From positions 1-13,249 of the forward strand of contig JAAYXC010000331.1 in the NCBI GenBank assembly GCA_012516115.1: a stretch of DNA of 13,249 nt. Reading direction: 5' to 3'. The position numbers and the translations under genes were made by a program. The notes beneath the pieces are model-generated. The model searched no databases, was not told the origin of the DNA, and saw nothing but the letters and a program-made list of their open reading frames with translations. Position 1 is the stretch's first letter. Every line of letters starts with the position of its first letter. The DNA comes from Bacillota bacterium (lineage in GTDB: Bacteria > Bacillota > UBA4882 > JAAYXC01). Below, in pieces: positions 1 to 7,719 of this stretch.

Positions 1-861
1 ATGGGAATCCCCGAGGGAATCGGCTCGGCCCTGTTGAAGATCCGCGGTCTCTATCCGTCGCTCAGGCCCGCCGAACGCAAAGTGGCCGACTACGTCCTGG
101 CCAACGCGGCCGCGGTGGTGCTCCTCTCCTCCACCGAACTCGGGGAGCGCACCGGCACCAGCGATGCCACGGTGGTCAAGTTCAGCCAGCGGCTGGGCTT
201 CCGGGGTTACCAAGAGTTTAAGATCGCCTTGGCCGCCGAAGTTTCGGGCCAGGCCACGGCGGTCTTCGGCGAAGTGGAGCGCGATGATGACCTGGCGGTC
301 ATCCGGGACAAGGTCTTTGCCGCCAACCTGGAGGCCTTGAACGACACGCGCCGGGTCCTGGATCCGGCCGTCTTGGAAAAAGTCGTCGAGGCCATCCTCG
401 CCGCGCCCCAGGTGTGTTTCTACGGAGTGGGCGCCTCGGGGTTGGTGGCCCTGGACGCCCAGCAGAAGTTCATGCGCATCGGCCTGATCTGCCATGCCTA
501 CAGCGACTCGCACCTCCAGGTGACGCAGGCGGCGCTCCTCGGTCGGGGGGATGTGGCCATCGGCATCTCCCATTCCGGACAGACCAAAGATACCGTTGAA
601 GTCATCACCCTGGCCAGGGCGAACGGTGCCGTGACGGTGGCCCTGACGAACTTCCCCCGTTCGGCCCTGGCCACAGCCGCGGATTACACCCTCCTGACCT
701 CGACCAGGGAGACGGCTTTTCGCAGCGGGGCCATCGCCTCCCGTCTGGCGCAACTCTCGGTGATCGATGTCCTCTTCACCGCCGTGGCCGTGCGGAGGTT
801 CGACCGATCCATGGCCTTCTTGGACCGCACCCGCCGGGCCGTGGCCGGGAGGCGTTCCTGA
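1..861 (+). CDS. murR: MurR/RpiR-family transcriptional regulator (HTH + SIS)
   Basis: A 286-aa protein with the two-domain RpiR layout. Residues about 1-78 form the N-terminal helix-turn-helix domain: the AERKVADYVL segment is followed by the recognition region SSTELGERTGTSDATVVKFS (43-62) and the typical RLGFRGYQEFK (64-74). Residues about 128-265 form a sugar isomerase (SIS) domain, with GVGASG at 142-147 and the phosphosugar-binding loop SHSGQTKDT at 190-198. Family members sense a phosphorylated sugar through the SIS domain and control the adjacent catabolic genes; MurR of E. coli responds to MurNAc-6-P. The gene lies 59 bases upstream of murQ on the same strand, so the same effector is a reasonable inference. 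The ATG is the first base of the window, so its promoter, operator and any longer N-terminus cannot be seen. Family assignment is firm; the MurNAc-6-P specificity is contextual. Confidence 0.9.
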   Translation: MGIPEGIGSALLKIRGLYPSLRPAERKVADYVLANAAAVVLLSSTELGERTGTSDATVVKFSQRLGFRGYQEFKIALAAEVSGQATAVFGEVERDDDLAVIRDKVFAANLEALNDTRRVLDPAVLEKVVEAILAAPQVCFYGVGASGLVALDAQQKFMRIGLICHAYSDSHLQVTQAALLGRGDVAIGISHSGQTKDTVEVITLARANGAVTVALTNFPRSALATAADYTLLTSTRETAFRSGAIASRLAQLSVIDVLFTAVAVRRFDRSMAFLDRTRRAVAGRRS

Positions 862-920
862 ACGGAAGAGATCGTCATACCACTATCGGTACCCGCAGCG
901 ATGGAGGTGCAGATCGATCC

Positions 921-1829
921 ATGGAAGATTGGGAACGTCTCGCTACCGAACACAGGAACGCGGCCTCGTACGCCCTCGATACCATGGGCACCGAGGAATT
1001 GCTTAGACTCATGAACGACGAGGATGCCAAGGTCGCGCCGGCGGTGGCCGCGGTGATACCCGCCGTGGCGGTCGCCGTCGAGATGGCCGTGGAGGCGTTG
1101 CGCGCGGGGGGGAGATTGATCTACGTCGGCGCCGGCACCAGCGGTCGGGTGGGTGCCCTGGATGCCGCCGAATGCGTCCCGACCTTCGGGGTCAGCCCCG
1201 AGACGGTCCAGGCGGTCATCGCCGGTGGCGAGGCGGCGCTGTCGAGCCCCATCGAGGAAGCCGAAGACCGGGCCGAGGCCGGAGCGGCGGATCTGGCCGC
1301 TCGCGCGGTGGGCCCCGGGGATCTGGTGGTGGGGATCACCGCCAGCGGCCTCACGCCGTATGTCCTGGGCGCCCTCCGTCTGGCCAGGGAAGCGGGGGCC
1401 CGGACGGTCCTTTTGACCTGCAACGACTGTCCGGAGGCGGCGGATTATGCCGACGTGGTCATCGCCCCGGTGGTCGGCCCGGAGGTGCTGACCGGGTCCA
1501 CCCGCCTCAAGGCCGGCACGGCCCAGAAAATGGTCCTGAACATGATCAGCACCGCCACCATGGTGCGCTTGGGCAAGGTCTACCAGAATCTGATGGTGGA
1601 CATGAAACCGACCAACAAAAAGCTTCAGGCCCGTGCGGTGCGGATCGTCCAGGCGGCCACGGGCTGCGGCGAAAAAGAGGCGGCGGCCGCGCTGCCCGCG
1701 GCGGGAAATGAGATCAAGACGGCCATCGTCATGATCCACAAGGCCTGCGACCCGGCGACGGCCAGGAAGATCCTGGCCGAAGTGGGCGGGTTCGTCCGCC
1801 GGGCCATCGCGGGGGAGGGGAAGCCGTGA
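921..1829 (+). CDS. murQ: N-acetylmuramic acid 6-phosphate etherase
   Basis: This 302-aa SIS-fold lyase removes D-lactate from MurNAc-6-P to give GlcNAc-6-P, the step that links cell-wall sugar recovery to amino-sugar metabolism; it acts in the cytoplasm. Recognisable blocks are the sugar-phosphate loop GAGTSGR (70-76), the MurQ signature DAAECVPTFG (81-90) with the probable catalytic base Glu84 (Glu83 in E. coli), AGGEAALSSPIEEAED (101-116) and ITASGLTPYVLGAL, the second SIS loop. MVDMKPTNKKLQARAVRI near the C-terminal third is also typical. Length is normal for the family (about 300 aa). The chosen ATG has a GGAGGTG about 12 bases upstream, slightly far. The stop overlaps the GTG start of nagZ by four bases (GTGA), so the two are probably translationally coupled. 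No oddities seen. Confidence 0.96.
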   Translation: MEDWERLATEHRNAASYALDTMGTEELLRLMNDEDAKVAPAVAAVIPAVAVAVEMAVEALRAGGRLIYVGAGTSGRVGALDAAECVPTFGVSPETVQAVIAGGEAALSSPIEEAEDRAEAGAADLAARAVGPGDLVVGITASGLTPYVLGALRLAREAGARTVLLTCNDCPEAADYADVVIAPVVGPEVLTGSTRLKAGTAQKMVLNMISTATMVRLGKVYQNLMVDMKPTNKKLQARAVRIVQAATGCGEKEAAAALPAAGNEIKTAIVMIHKACDPATARKILAEVGGFVRRAIAGEGKP

Positions 1830-3463
1830 GACCGGAGCTCTTCCACCGTCTTGAGCGGATGACCCCGGAGGAACTGGCCGGCCAGATGCTCATCCTCGGC
1901 TTCCCCGGCCAAAAGGCGGAGGCGGCCGCGAAGGTCCTCGCCTTAAAACCGGCGGGCGTGAGCCTGCTGCCGCGCAATCTGGTGGACGCGCGGCAGACGG
2001 CCGCCTTGACCGGGGCTCTGCAGGCCGCGGCGGCCGAGGCCGGCGCCGAGCCGCTCCTCATCGGTGCCGATCAGGAGGGCGGGGCCATCACCGCCGTGGC
2101 CGACGGGACCACGCTTTTTCCGGGGGCCATGGCCCTGGGGGCCGCCGGAAAGCCGGAATTAACCGAAGAAGTGGCGCTGGCCCAGGGACGCGAGGCCGCG
2201 GCCATGGGGATCAACCTCAATTACGCGCCGGTGGCCGACGTCAATTCCAATCCGCGGAATCCCATCATCGGTGTGCGGTCTTTCGGCGACGATCCGGTGG
2301 AGGTCGCCCGCCATGTGGCGGCGGCCGTCCGCGGCTACCGTACGGCCGGGATCCTGGCCACGGCCAAACACTTTCCCGGCCATGGGGCCGCCGAGATCGA
2401 TACCCACCTGGGTCTGCCCGTCCTGCCCGTGGAGATGGAGACCATGGTCCACCGGGAATTACCACCTTTCCGCGCCGCCATCGCCGCCGGCGTGGATGCC
2501 GTCATGACCGCCCACATCGTCTTTCCGGCCTTGGATCGGCTCCATCCGGCCACGCTCTCCGCCGCCATCCTCGCGGGGCTCCTCCGGCAGGAACTCGGCT
2601 TCAACGGCTTGATCCTCACCGACTGTCTGGAGATGGAGGCCATCAGTTCCCGTTACGAACCCGAGGAGTACGCCCTGGCCGCCGTCGAGGCCGGCGCCGA
2701 TCTGCTCCTCGTCTCCCATACCTACGAACGGCAGGTGGCGGTCCGGGATGCCATCGCCGCCGCGGTGCGCCGCGGTACCTTGGCCCGGGAACGGGTGGCC
2801 GCCTCGGTGGCGAGGGTGCTCTCCGTCAAGGAACGTCTGGGCCTCTACGATGCTCTGCGGCCCTCCCGGGCCGACCTGGAGGGGATGCTGGCCGCGCATG
2901 GCGCTCTCGCGGAGAGGGTCGCCCGGGCCGCCGTGACCGAAGTCTGGAACGACGGAATCCTGCCTCTGGCCGCGGAAACCACGGTCGTGGCCGTCTGGCC
3001 GGAGATCGCGCCGCGACCCCGCGTGGGCGATCCGGCCGCGGTTTCTCCGTTGGGCCGCGTGCTCGCCGGATACTGCCGGCGGGTGATCGAGATCCGGTTC
3101 CCGGCCGTCCCGGGCGTGGAAGATACGAAGAAAGCCCTTTTCGCTGCCGCGGCCGGCGACGTGATCGTGGCCGCCACCGCCGGCGCCAGGCCGGAACAGA
3201 CGGACGCTCAGATAGAGCTGGTCAGGGCCCTATTGGAGCTGGGGAAGCCGGTGATCGTCTTGGCCCTGCGAACTCCGTATGATCTCCGTCGCCTGCGCGG
3301 CGCAAGCGCGGGCTTGGCCGTCTACGACCCGGGGGCGGTCGCGGTAAGGGCCGCTGCGGAGGTGATCTTCGGCCGACGACCGGCCTCTGGTCGGCTGCCG
3401 GTGGCCGCGGAATACGTGGCCGGCGGACCCGGCGAAAAAGCCGGGACGCGCCCTTCCCTTTGA
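1826..3463 (+). CDS. nagZ: Beta-N-acetylhexosaminidase, glycoside hydrolase family 3
   Basis: A 545-aa GH3 enzyme that removes GlcNAc from the non-reducing end of GlcNAc-MurNAc or GlcNAc-anhydroMurNAc. The TIM-barrel domain (about 1-340) shows ADQEGG (81-86), the NagZ motif KHFPGHG (181-187) followed by Asp192-Thr193-His194, the Asp/His pair that serves as acid/base in NagZ enzymes, and ILTDCLEM with the probable nucleophile Asp266. The position after that Asp is Cys instead of the common Asp. A second alpha/beta domain (about 350-545) makes it the long two-domain form. There is no signal peptide: the N-terminus MRPELFHRLERMTPEELAGQ is charged and not hydrophobic, so it should act in the cytoplasm on imported substrate, unlike the secreted Bacillus subtilis enzyme. 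GTG start overlaps murQ; a purine-rich GGGGGAGGGG precedes it. Family certain, substrate from context. Confidence 0.94.
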   Translation: MRPELFHRLERMTPEELAGQMLILGFPGQKAEAAAKVLALKPAGVSLLPRNLVDARQTAALTGALQAAAAEAGAEPLLIGADQEGGAITAVADGTTLFPGAMALGAAGKPELTEEVALAQGREAAAMGINLNYAPVADVNSNPRNPIIGVRSFGDDPVEVARHVAAAVRGYRTAGILATAKHFPGHGAAEIDTHLGLPVLPVEMETMVHRELPPFRAAIAAGVDAVMTAHIVFPALDRLHPATLSAAILAGLLRQELGFNGLILTDCLEMEAISSRYEPEEYALAAVEAGADLLLVSHTYERQVAVRDAIAAAVRRGTLARERVAASVARVLSVKERLGLYDALRPSRADLEGMLAAHGALAERVARAAVTEVWNDGILPLAAETTVVAVWPEIAPRPRVGDPAAVSPLGRVLAGYCRRVIEIRFPAVPGVEDTKKALFAAAAGDVIVAATAGARPEQTDAQIELVRALLELGKPVIVLALRTPYDLRRLRGASAGLAVYDPGAVAVRAAAEVIFGRRPASGRLPVAAEYVAGGPGEKAGTRPSL

Positions 3464-3538
3464 ACATGAACGGAGGCCCGTTTCCTCGGCGCAAGTTGTT
3501 AGGGAAAACCGGGTAAAGGGGGGGAGAATGGCGGTTAG

Positions 3539-3572
3539 CCTCGTTCCTCGTCTCCGCGAAACGAAAACGAGG
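3539..3572 (+). promoter_or_regulatory. Hairpin reaching into the binding-protein Shine-Dalgarno
   Basis: CCTCGTT (3539-3545) pairs with AACGAGG (3566-3572). An inner TCGT (3548-3551) pairs with ACGA (3561-3564) across a 2x1 internal loop, giving 11 base pairs and a 9-base apex. The 3' arm includes the first bases of the GAGGGAGAG ribosome binding site (3569-3577) for the gene starting at 3587. It could limit translation, or as DNA act as an operator for the cluster regulator. No T-run follows, so it is not an intrinsic terminator. The rest of the 123-base gap after nagZ shows no clear promoter. Function is inference. Confidence 0.4.
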
Positions 3573-3586
3573 GAGAGTGAAAGAGA

Positions 3587-4846
3587 ATGAAGAAGTTTGC
3601 CCTTTTTACTTTCGTCCTGGTCCTCCTGCTTCCGCTGCTGGGGACGGCAATGGCCAAGACTTCGCTGGAAGTCTGGATCATGCAGCCGGGTAATCAGGAC
3701 GTGGAAAAACTCCTGGCCCAGGCCAAGGCCGATTTCCAGGCCAAGAATCCCGAGGTCGAGGTGAATTTGCAGTTCGTACCCTGGCTCTCCGCGTGGCAGA
3801 AGATCACCACGGCCGTGGCCGGCGGCGAGGCACCGGACGTCTGCGAACTCGGCACCACCATGACCCCCTTCTACGCGGATATGGGCGCGCTGCTCGACAT
3901 GACCAAATACGTCCAGGCATGGGGTTACGCCAAGGATCTCGATCCGGGCGTGCTGGAGAGCGCCGTCATGGATGAGAAGCTCTTCGGGGTACCCTGGTAT
4001 GCCGGCGCCCGGGCCCTTGTCTACCGCAAAGACTGGTTCGCCGAGGCGGGCATCAAGTCCCCGCCTAAAACATGGGATGAGTTCCTGGCCGCGGCCAAGG
4101 CCATTCAGCAAGTCGATAAAAACGGCAAGGTCATCCGCTACGGTTTCGCCTTCCAGGGCAACGGCCGCTTGACCTGGCTCCCGTTCATCTGGCAGAACGG
4201 TGGGGAGATAGGTTACAAGAAGGACGGTAAGTGGGTCTCGGGGATGAACTCTCCGGAAGCCATCGAGGCGATTCGTTTCTACGCGGATCTGCTCCTCAAA
4301 CACAAACTGAGCCCCGAGGCTTCCGTGACCTGGAGCGCCCTCAACGCCAGGCAGGCCTTTGCCCTCGGTACCTGCGGGATGCTCATCGAAGGACCGTGGG
4401 GACTACCCCCCATCTACAACGCCAATCCGGAGATCGCATCGAAGATCGGCGTCTGCCTGCTGCCGGGCAAGAAGAAGATGGCCACCTTCGTGGGTGGAAG
4501 CAACCTGGTGGTCTTCAAGCAGTCCAGGCAGAAGGACCTGGCCGCGGAGTTCGTTCACCTTCTCATGGGCGATAAATACCAGCTCGAATTGGCCAAGATG
4601 CTCAAGTTCTTCCCCGGTCGCGTCTCGCTCCAGGACGACACGGCCTTCAAGAGCGATCCGATCCTCAAGGTCTTCGCGGAGCAAATGAAGTACGGTCGTT
4701 CCCTGCCGGCCGCGCCCGGCTGGGGTTCCATCGAGAAGCTGGACGTCCCCGGGGTCATGCTCCAGAAGATCCTGACCGGTCAGATGAGCGTCGAACAGGC
4801 GGCGGCCTGGGCGGCGGAGAAGATGAACGATCTCTTCAATCCGTGA
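3587..4846 (+). CDS. ABC transporter sugar-binding protein (extracellular solute-binding family 1)
   Basis: A 419-aa periplasmic or extracellular binding protein for a carbohydrate ABC importer. A Sec signal peptide is clear: MKK, a hydrophobic core (about 4-19), then AMA with likely signal peptidase I cleavage after residue 23. There is no lipobox cysteine, which is unusual for a Gram-positive binding protein, which would normally be lipid-anchored. The mature part has the family-1 pattern: SLEVWIMQPGNQ at the start, FQAKNPEVEVNLQFVPW, GGEAPDVCELGTTMTPFYAD, then FGVPWYAGARALVYRKDWF and the later GMLIEGPWG. Length is typical. The start has GAGGGAGAG about 10 bases upstream. It follows nagZ and precedes two permease genes, so the cargo is probably a cell-wall disaccharide such as GlcNAc-(anhydro)MurNAc; specificity cannot be read from sequence. 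Family certain. Confidence 0.92.
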   Translation: MKKFALFTFVLVLLLPLLGTAMAKTSLEVWIMQPGNQDVEKLLAQAKADFQAKNPEVEVNLQFVPWLSAWQKITTAVAGGEAPDVCELGTTMTPFYADMGALLDMTKYVQAWGYAKDLDPGVLESAVMDEKLFGVPWYAGARALVYRKDWFAEAGIKSPPKTWDEFLAAAKAIQQVDKNGKVIRYGFAFQGNGRLTWLPFIWQNGGEIGYKKDGKWVSGMNSPEAIEAIRFYADLLLKHKLSPEASVTWSALNARQAFALGTCGMLIEGPWGLPPIYNANPEIASKIGVCLLPGKKKMATFVGGSNLVVFKQSRQKDLAAEFVHLLMGDKYQLELAKMLKFFPGRVSLQDDTAFKSDPILKVFAEQMKYGRSLPAAPGWGSIEKLDVPGVMLQKILTGQMSVEQAAAWAAEKMNDLFNP

Positions 4847-4908
4847 TCGCCGCGAAGTCCGCCGGTTCCTCGGTCTTCCGGGGTGGAGTTGACCGCTCCT
4901 GAAAAGTG

Positions 4909-4940
4909 CCGGCGGTGGCGCGGTCACGCGCCCCCGCCGG
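4909..4940 (+). promoter_or_regulatory. Very stable intergenic hairpin between binding-protein and permease genes
   Basis: Arms 4909-4922 and 4927-4940 form a stem of 13 GC pairs with one T/C mismatch (4916/4933) and a GTCA tetraloop (4923-4926). CCGGCGG pairs with CCGCCGG and GGCGCG with CGCGCC. No T-run follows, so a simple rho-independent terminator is unlikely. Its place, in the only sizeable gap (151 bases) within the transporter genes, matches the known arrangement in malE-malF of E. coli, where intergenic hairpins protect the upstream mRNA and raise binding-protein output over permease. That role here is inference. Confidence 0.6.
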
Positions 4941-4997
4941 ACGCTCCGATCCTTCTTCCTCGATCGTTATTTACGGCCATGGACGGCCCAAGATGGG

Positions 4998-5906
4998 GTG
5001 AAATCCTTGGTGGCACTGCGGGTGGCCCTGAAACGTTACGGTTTTCCGTATGCGTTGCTCCTGCCGGCCCTGCTGGGGGTGGGAATCCTGACGCTATATC
5101 CGTTATTGAATACTTTTTGGCTCAGTTTTCACCGATACAATCTGCTCCGCCTGGGCCAGGCGCCGGTCTTCACCGGCCTGGAGAACTACCGGCGGATCTT
5201 TTCCGATGAGTTCTTCTGGTTCGTCCTGCGCAATACGGGCCTCTTCGCCGGCGGTTGCGTTCTGGCCACCATGGCCCTGGGAGTGGGCGTGGGCTGCCTG
5301 TTGAACGTCCCCTTCCGTGGCCGGACGATCCTGGGTGTGGCCGTGCTTCTGCCCTGGGTGATACCGAAGGTTGCCGCCGGCATCGTCTGGAAATGGATCT
5401 ACGACGACCAATACGGCATCCTCAATTTCATCCTGACCAAACTGGGCTTTGATTTCCAGGGGTTCTCCTGGTTCTCCTCGGCGCCCATCGCCTTTCTGGC
5501 CGTGGGGGTGGTGGTCGTCGGGCAGAGCTTTCCCTTCATCGCCCTCTCGATCCTGGCGGGACTCCAGGCCATCAGCCCGGAGATCATGGAGGCGGCCGCC
5601 GGGGACGGGGCGGGCCCCTGGCAGCGTTTCACCCTGGTCACCCTGCCCATGCTCAAAGGGCTCCTTCTGATCCTGACCATCCTCTCGACGGTATGGGATT
5701 TCAAAGTCTTCGACCAGATCTTCATCATGACCGAGGGTGGACCGGCCCAGAGCACCTATGTGATGGGCATCTACGCCTGGATGACGGCCTTCGGGGAGAT
5801 GCAGATGGGAAGGGCCGCGGCCATCGCCATGGTCATGTTCGCCATCCTGGCCGTCATCACCCTGATCTATCTGCGCATCGCCAGAAGCGGAGAGGGGTTG
5901 GAATGA
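4998..5906 (+). CDS. ABC sugar transporter permease, MalF/UgpA type
   Basis: A 302-aa inner-membrane subunit with about six hydrophobic segments: 17-39, 75-103, 110-132, 161-190, 218-240 and 270-293. The cytoplasmic EAA loop that docks the ATPase is present at 198-217 (EAAAGDGAGPWQRFTLVTLP). FTGLENYRRIF after the first helix and IMTEGGPAQST before the last are typical of the MalF/UgpA branch. It pairs with the next gene as a heterodimer. The start is uncertain: the GTG at 4998 has no good ribosome binding site, while GTG at 5010 (MALRVALKRYG) has GGGGTGA 8 bases upstream and may be the real one. The last codons overlap the next start by four bases (ATGA). No ATPase gene is in the cluster, so a shared MsmX/UgpC-type ATPase is probably used. 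Confidence 0.93.
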   Translation: MKSLVALRVALKRYGFPYALLLPALLGVGILTLYPLLNTFWLSFHRYNLLRLGQAPVFTGLENYRRIFSDEFFWFVLRNTGLFAGGCVLATMALGVGVGCLLNVPFRGRTILGVAVLLPWVIPKVAAGIVWKWIYDDQYGILNFILTKLGFDFQGFSWFSSAPIAFLAVGVVVVGQSFPFIALSILAGLQAISPEIMEAAAGDGAGPWQRFTLVTLPMLKGLLLILTILSTVWDFKVFDQIFIMTEGGPAQSTYVMGIYAWMTAFGEMQMGRAAAIAMVMFAILAVITLIYLRIARSGEGLE

Positions 5907-6733
5907 TGCGCCGTTTCCTGGGCAAAGCCGGCATCTATTCAGCCGCCGCGGCCGTCCTGGTCTTCTCGGTCTTCCCTTTCGTCTGGATGGCCTTGACCTC
6001 GTTCAAGCCGAACGAGGAGATCTTTACCGCCGTCCCCCGTCTCCTCCCCACCAGATGGACCCTGGCCCAGTATCGTTACGTGATCGATCGGGGTGGTTTC
6101 GGCCGGTACTTCTTAAACAGCGCCGTCATCGCCCTTTTCACCACGCTCTGCGGCATCTTCGTCGCCTCCCTGGCCGCCTATGCCCTGGCGCGTTTCCGCT
6201 TCCCCGGCCGGACGGTCTTTCTCCTCCTCATCCTGGTGGTACAGATGTTCCCCCTGGTCGTCCTGATCATCCCGCTTTTCATCATCATGCGGCGGCTGGG
6301 CCTCCTCGACAGTTACCTGGGGTTGGTCATCGCCTATACCACCTTCACCCTGCCCTTCGGCGTCTGGATGCTCAAGGGGTATTTCGAGAGCATCCCGTCC
6401 TCGCTGGAGGAGGCGGCCATGATCGACGGTTGTTCGCGGATGGCGGCCTTCGCCAGGGTGATCGTGCCGGTCTCGGCGCCCGGGATAGCGGCCAGCTCGA
6501 TCTATGCCTTCATCGGCGCCTGGAACGAATTCATGTTCGCCATGACCTTCATCAACAAGGAGTCCATGCGTACGCTTCCCCTGGGGCTGCAGGCCTTCTT
6601 CGGCCAGTTCACGGTGGAATGGGGACCGGTCATGGCCGCCTCGGTCATCTTCACCCTGCCGGTCCTGGTCTTCTTCCTGCTCGTCCAGAAACGGTTGACC
6701 ACCGGATTGGTGAAAGGAGCGGTAAAAGGGTGA
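5903..6733 (+). CDS. ABC sugar transporter permease, MalG/UgpE type
   Basis: A 276-aa partner permease of the MalG/UgpE branch. The first helix (about 11-31) is followed by the family pattern FVWMALTSFKPNEEIF, then LPTRWTLAQYRYV and FGRYFLNSAVIALFTTL (66-82). Further hydrophobic segments are near 106-128, 138-156, 191-210 and 243-262. The EAA docking loop is at 170-189 (EAAMIDGCSRMAAFARVIVP). The ATG at 5903 was chosen because it overlaps the preceding stop as ATGA and gives a normal N-terminus; the frame stays open further upstream, but that part has no membrane character and lies inside the other permease gene. The stop codon TGA shares its last base with the ATG of the next gene (TGATG). 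Family certain, cargo inferred from the neighbours. Confidence 0.94.
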   Translation: MMRRFLGKAGIYSAAAAVLVFSVFPFVWMALTSFKPNEEIFTAVPRLLPTRWTLAQYRYVIDRGGFGRYFLNSAVIALFTTLCGIFVASLAAYALARFRFPGRTVFLLLILVVQMFPLVVLIIPLFIIMRRLGLLDSYLGLVIAYTTFTLPFGVWMLKGYFESIPSSLEEAAMIDGCSRMAAFARVIVPVSAPGIAASSIYAFIGAWNEFMFAMTFINKESMRTLPLGLQAFFGQFTVEWGPVMAASVIFTLPVLVFFLLVQKRLTTGLVKGAVKG

Positions 6734-7719
6734 TGTTCGTAGCCGGGCTCGATCTGGGCGGCAGTCACGTGGACTGCGTGGTGGCCGACGGGAACGGATT
6801 GCTCCTTGGCCGCGGTCGCGGGGGGCCGGCTAATCTTTTGAGTGCCGGACCGGAGACGACCATGGCTTCGTTGCGGGAGGCGCTGACGGAGGCCACCGCC
6901 GCGCTCCCCGGCGGAGTGGCTGACATCGCGCGATGCGTCATCGGTGCGGCCGGCGGGGCCGATAGCCGCGTGGCCGCGGAGCTTTCCGGGATGGCCGCCG
7001 CCGCCGGGATCGCAGGTGCGATCCACGTGACCCACGACGCGGAGATCGCCCTGGCCGGCGCGCTCCTGCATCGGCCGGGGATCTTCTTCATTGCCGGGAC
7101 CGGGAGTATCGCCTACGGTGAAGACGAGGCGGGTAACCGGGCCCGGGCCGGTGGATGGGGGCCTCTTTTGGGCGATGAGGGGAGCGGCTATTATCTCGGC
7201 CTCGCCGGGCTGCGCGCGGTGATGAGGGCCTTCGATGGACGCGGCGCCCCTACCGTCATGACCGGCCTCTTCCTCAAAGAACTGGGTCTCGGGCGGGAGG
7301 AAGAACTGGCGACCCTGGCCCATTCCCCGGGAACCCTGACCACGACCACGGTGGCGGCCTTGGCGCCGCTGGTCATAGCGGCGGCCCGCGAGGGCGATCC
7401 CACGGCGGTCGATATCTTGGCGGCGGCCGCCGCCGAACTGGTCCTGGCGGCGAAGGCCGTGGCGGTTCGCCTGGGGATGGAGGCGCCCTGCATTACTTAC
7501 GGCGGGGGCCTTTTTAAGGCGGGCGAAACTTGGTCGACGCCTCTGCGGACCGCCCTCAAAAGGGAGATCCCGTCGGGTCGCCTGACGCCGCCGGCGGCGC
7601 CGCCCGTGGCGGGAGCGCTCTTTCTCGCCCTGGGCCCGCCGGGACGGCTGAGGCCAGAGATCGCAGCCGGGATCGCCCGGCAACTGGGAGAGGATGCGCG
7701 ATGGGCCTCCGAGTGGTGA
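6733..7719 (+). CDS. BadF/BadG-family amino-sugar kinase (MurNAc/GlcNAc kinase, MurK/NagK-like)
   Basis: A 328-aa ASKHA-fold kinase. It shows the first phosphate loop DLGGSH (7-12), HDAEIAL with the probable catalytic Asp102, the second phosphate loop AGTGSIAYG (121-129), the strongly conserved GGWGPLLGDEGSGYYLG (140-156), and a C-terminal adenosine-region YGGGLFK. This is the BadF/BadG/BcrA/BcrD family branch holding N-acetylglucosamine kinases; MurK of Clostridium acetobutylicum, of this family, phosphorylates both MurNAc and GlcNAc. Lying between an amino-sugar importer and AnmK, downstream of NagZ, it probably phosphorylates the GlcNAc, and perhaps the MurNAc, that NagZ releases. Which sugar it prefers cannot be decided here. 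The start is ATG 6733 (TGATG coupling); GTG 6730 directly before it is possible. AAAGGAG lies at 6713-6719. The frame is open further upstream but that is permease sequence. Confidence 0.88.
   Translation: MFVAGLDLGGSHVDCVVADGNGLLLGRGRGGPANLLSAGPETTMASLREALTEATAALPGGVADIARCVIGAAGGADSRVAAELSGMAAAAGIAGAIHVTHDAEIALAGALLHRPGIFFIAGTGSIAYGEDEAGNRARAGGWGPLLGDEGSGYYLGLAGLRAVMRAFDGRGAPTVMTGLFLKELGLGREEELATLAHSPGTLTTTTVAALAPLVIAAAREGDPTAVDILAAAAAELVLAAKAVAVRLGMEAPCITYGGGLFKAGETWSTPLRTALKREIPSGRLTPPAAPPVAGALFLALGPPGRLRPEIAAGIARQLGEDARWASEW

Noticed and set aside
684..1739. Long open frame on the minus strand across murQ
   Set aside because: It lies antisense to a gene with all MurQ motifs, its translation is low-complexity (Gly/Arg/His-rich) with no domain, and such antisense frames are expected at high GC.
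3230..4303. 357-codon minus-strand frame across the nagZ end and the binding-protein start
   Set aside because: It crosses two certain plus-strand genes and their intergenic hairpin, and shows no recognisable protein features.
6055..6732. Upstream extension of the BadF kinase frame inside the second permease gene
   Set aside because: The extension reads as His/Arg/Pro-rich shadow sequence; the kinase motif DLGGSH starts right after ATG 6733, which is coupled to the permease stop.
6502..7683. 393-codon minus-strand frame opposite the second permease and the BadF kinase
   Set aside because: Composition is Arg/Gly/Pro-rich with no motif, and it is opposite two clearly coding genes; a GC-bias shadow.
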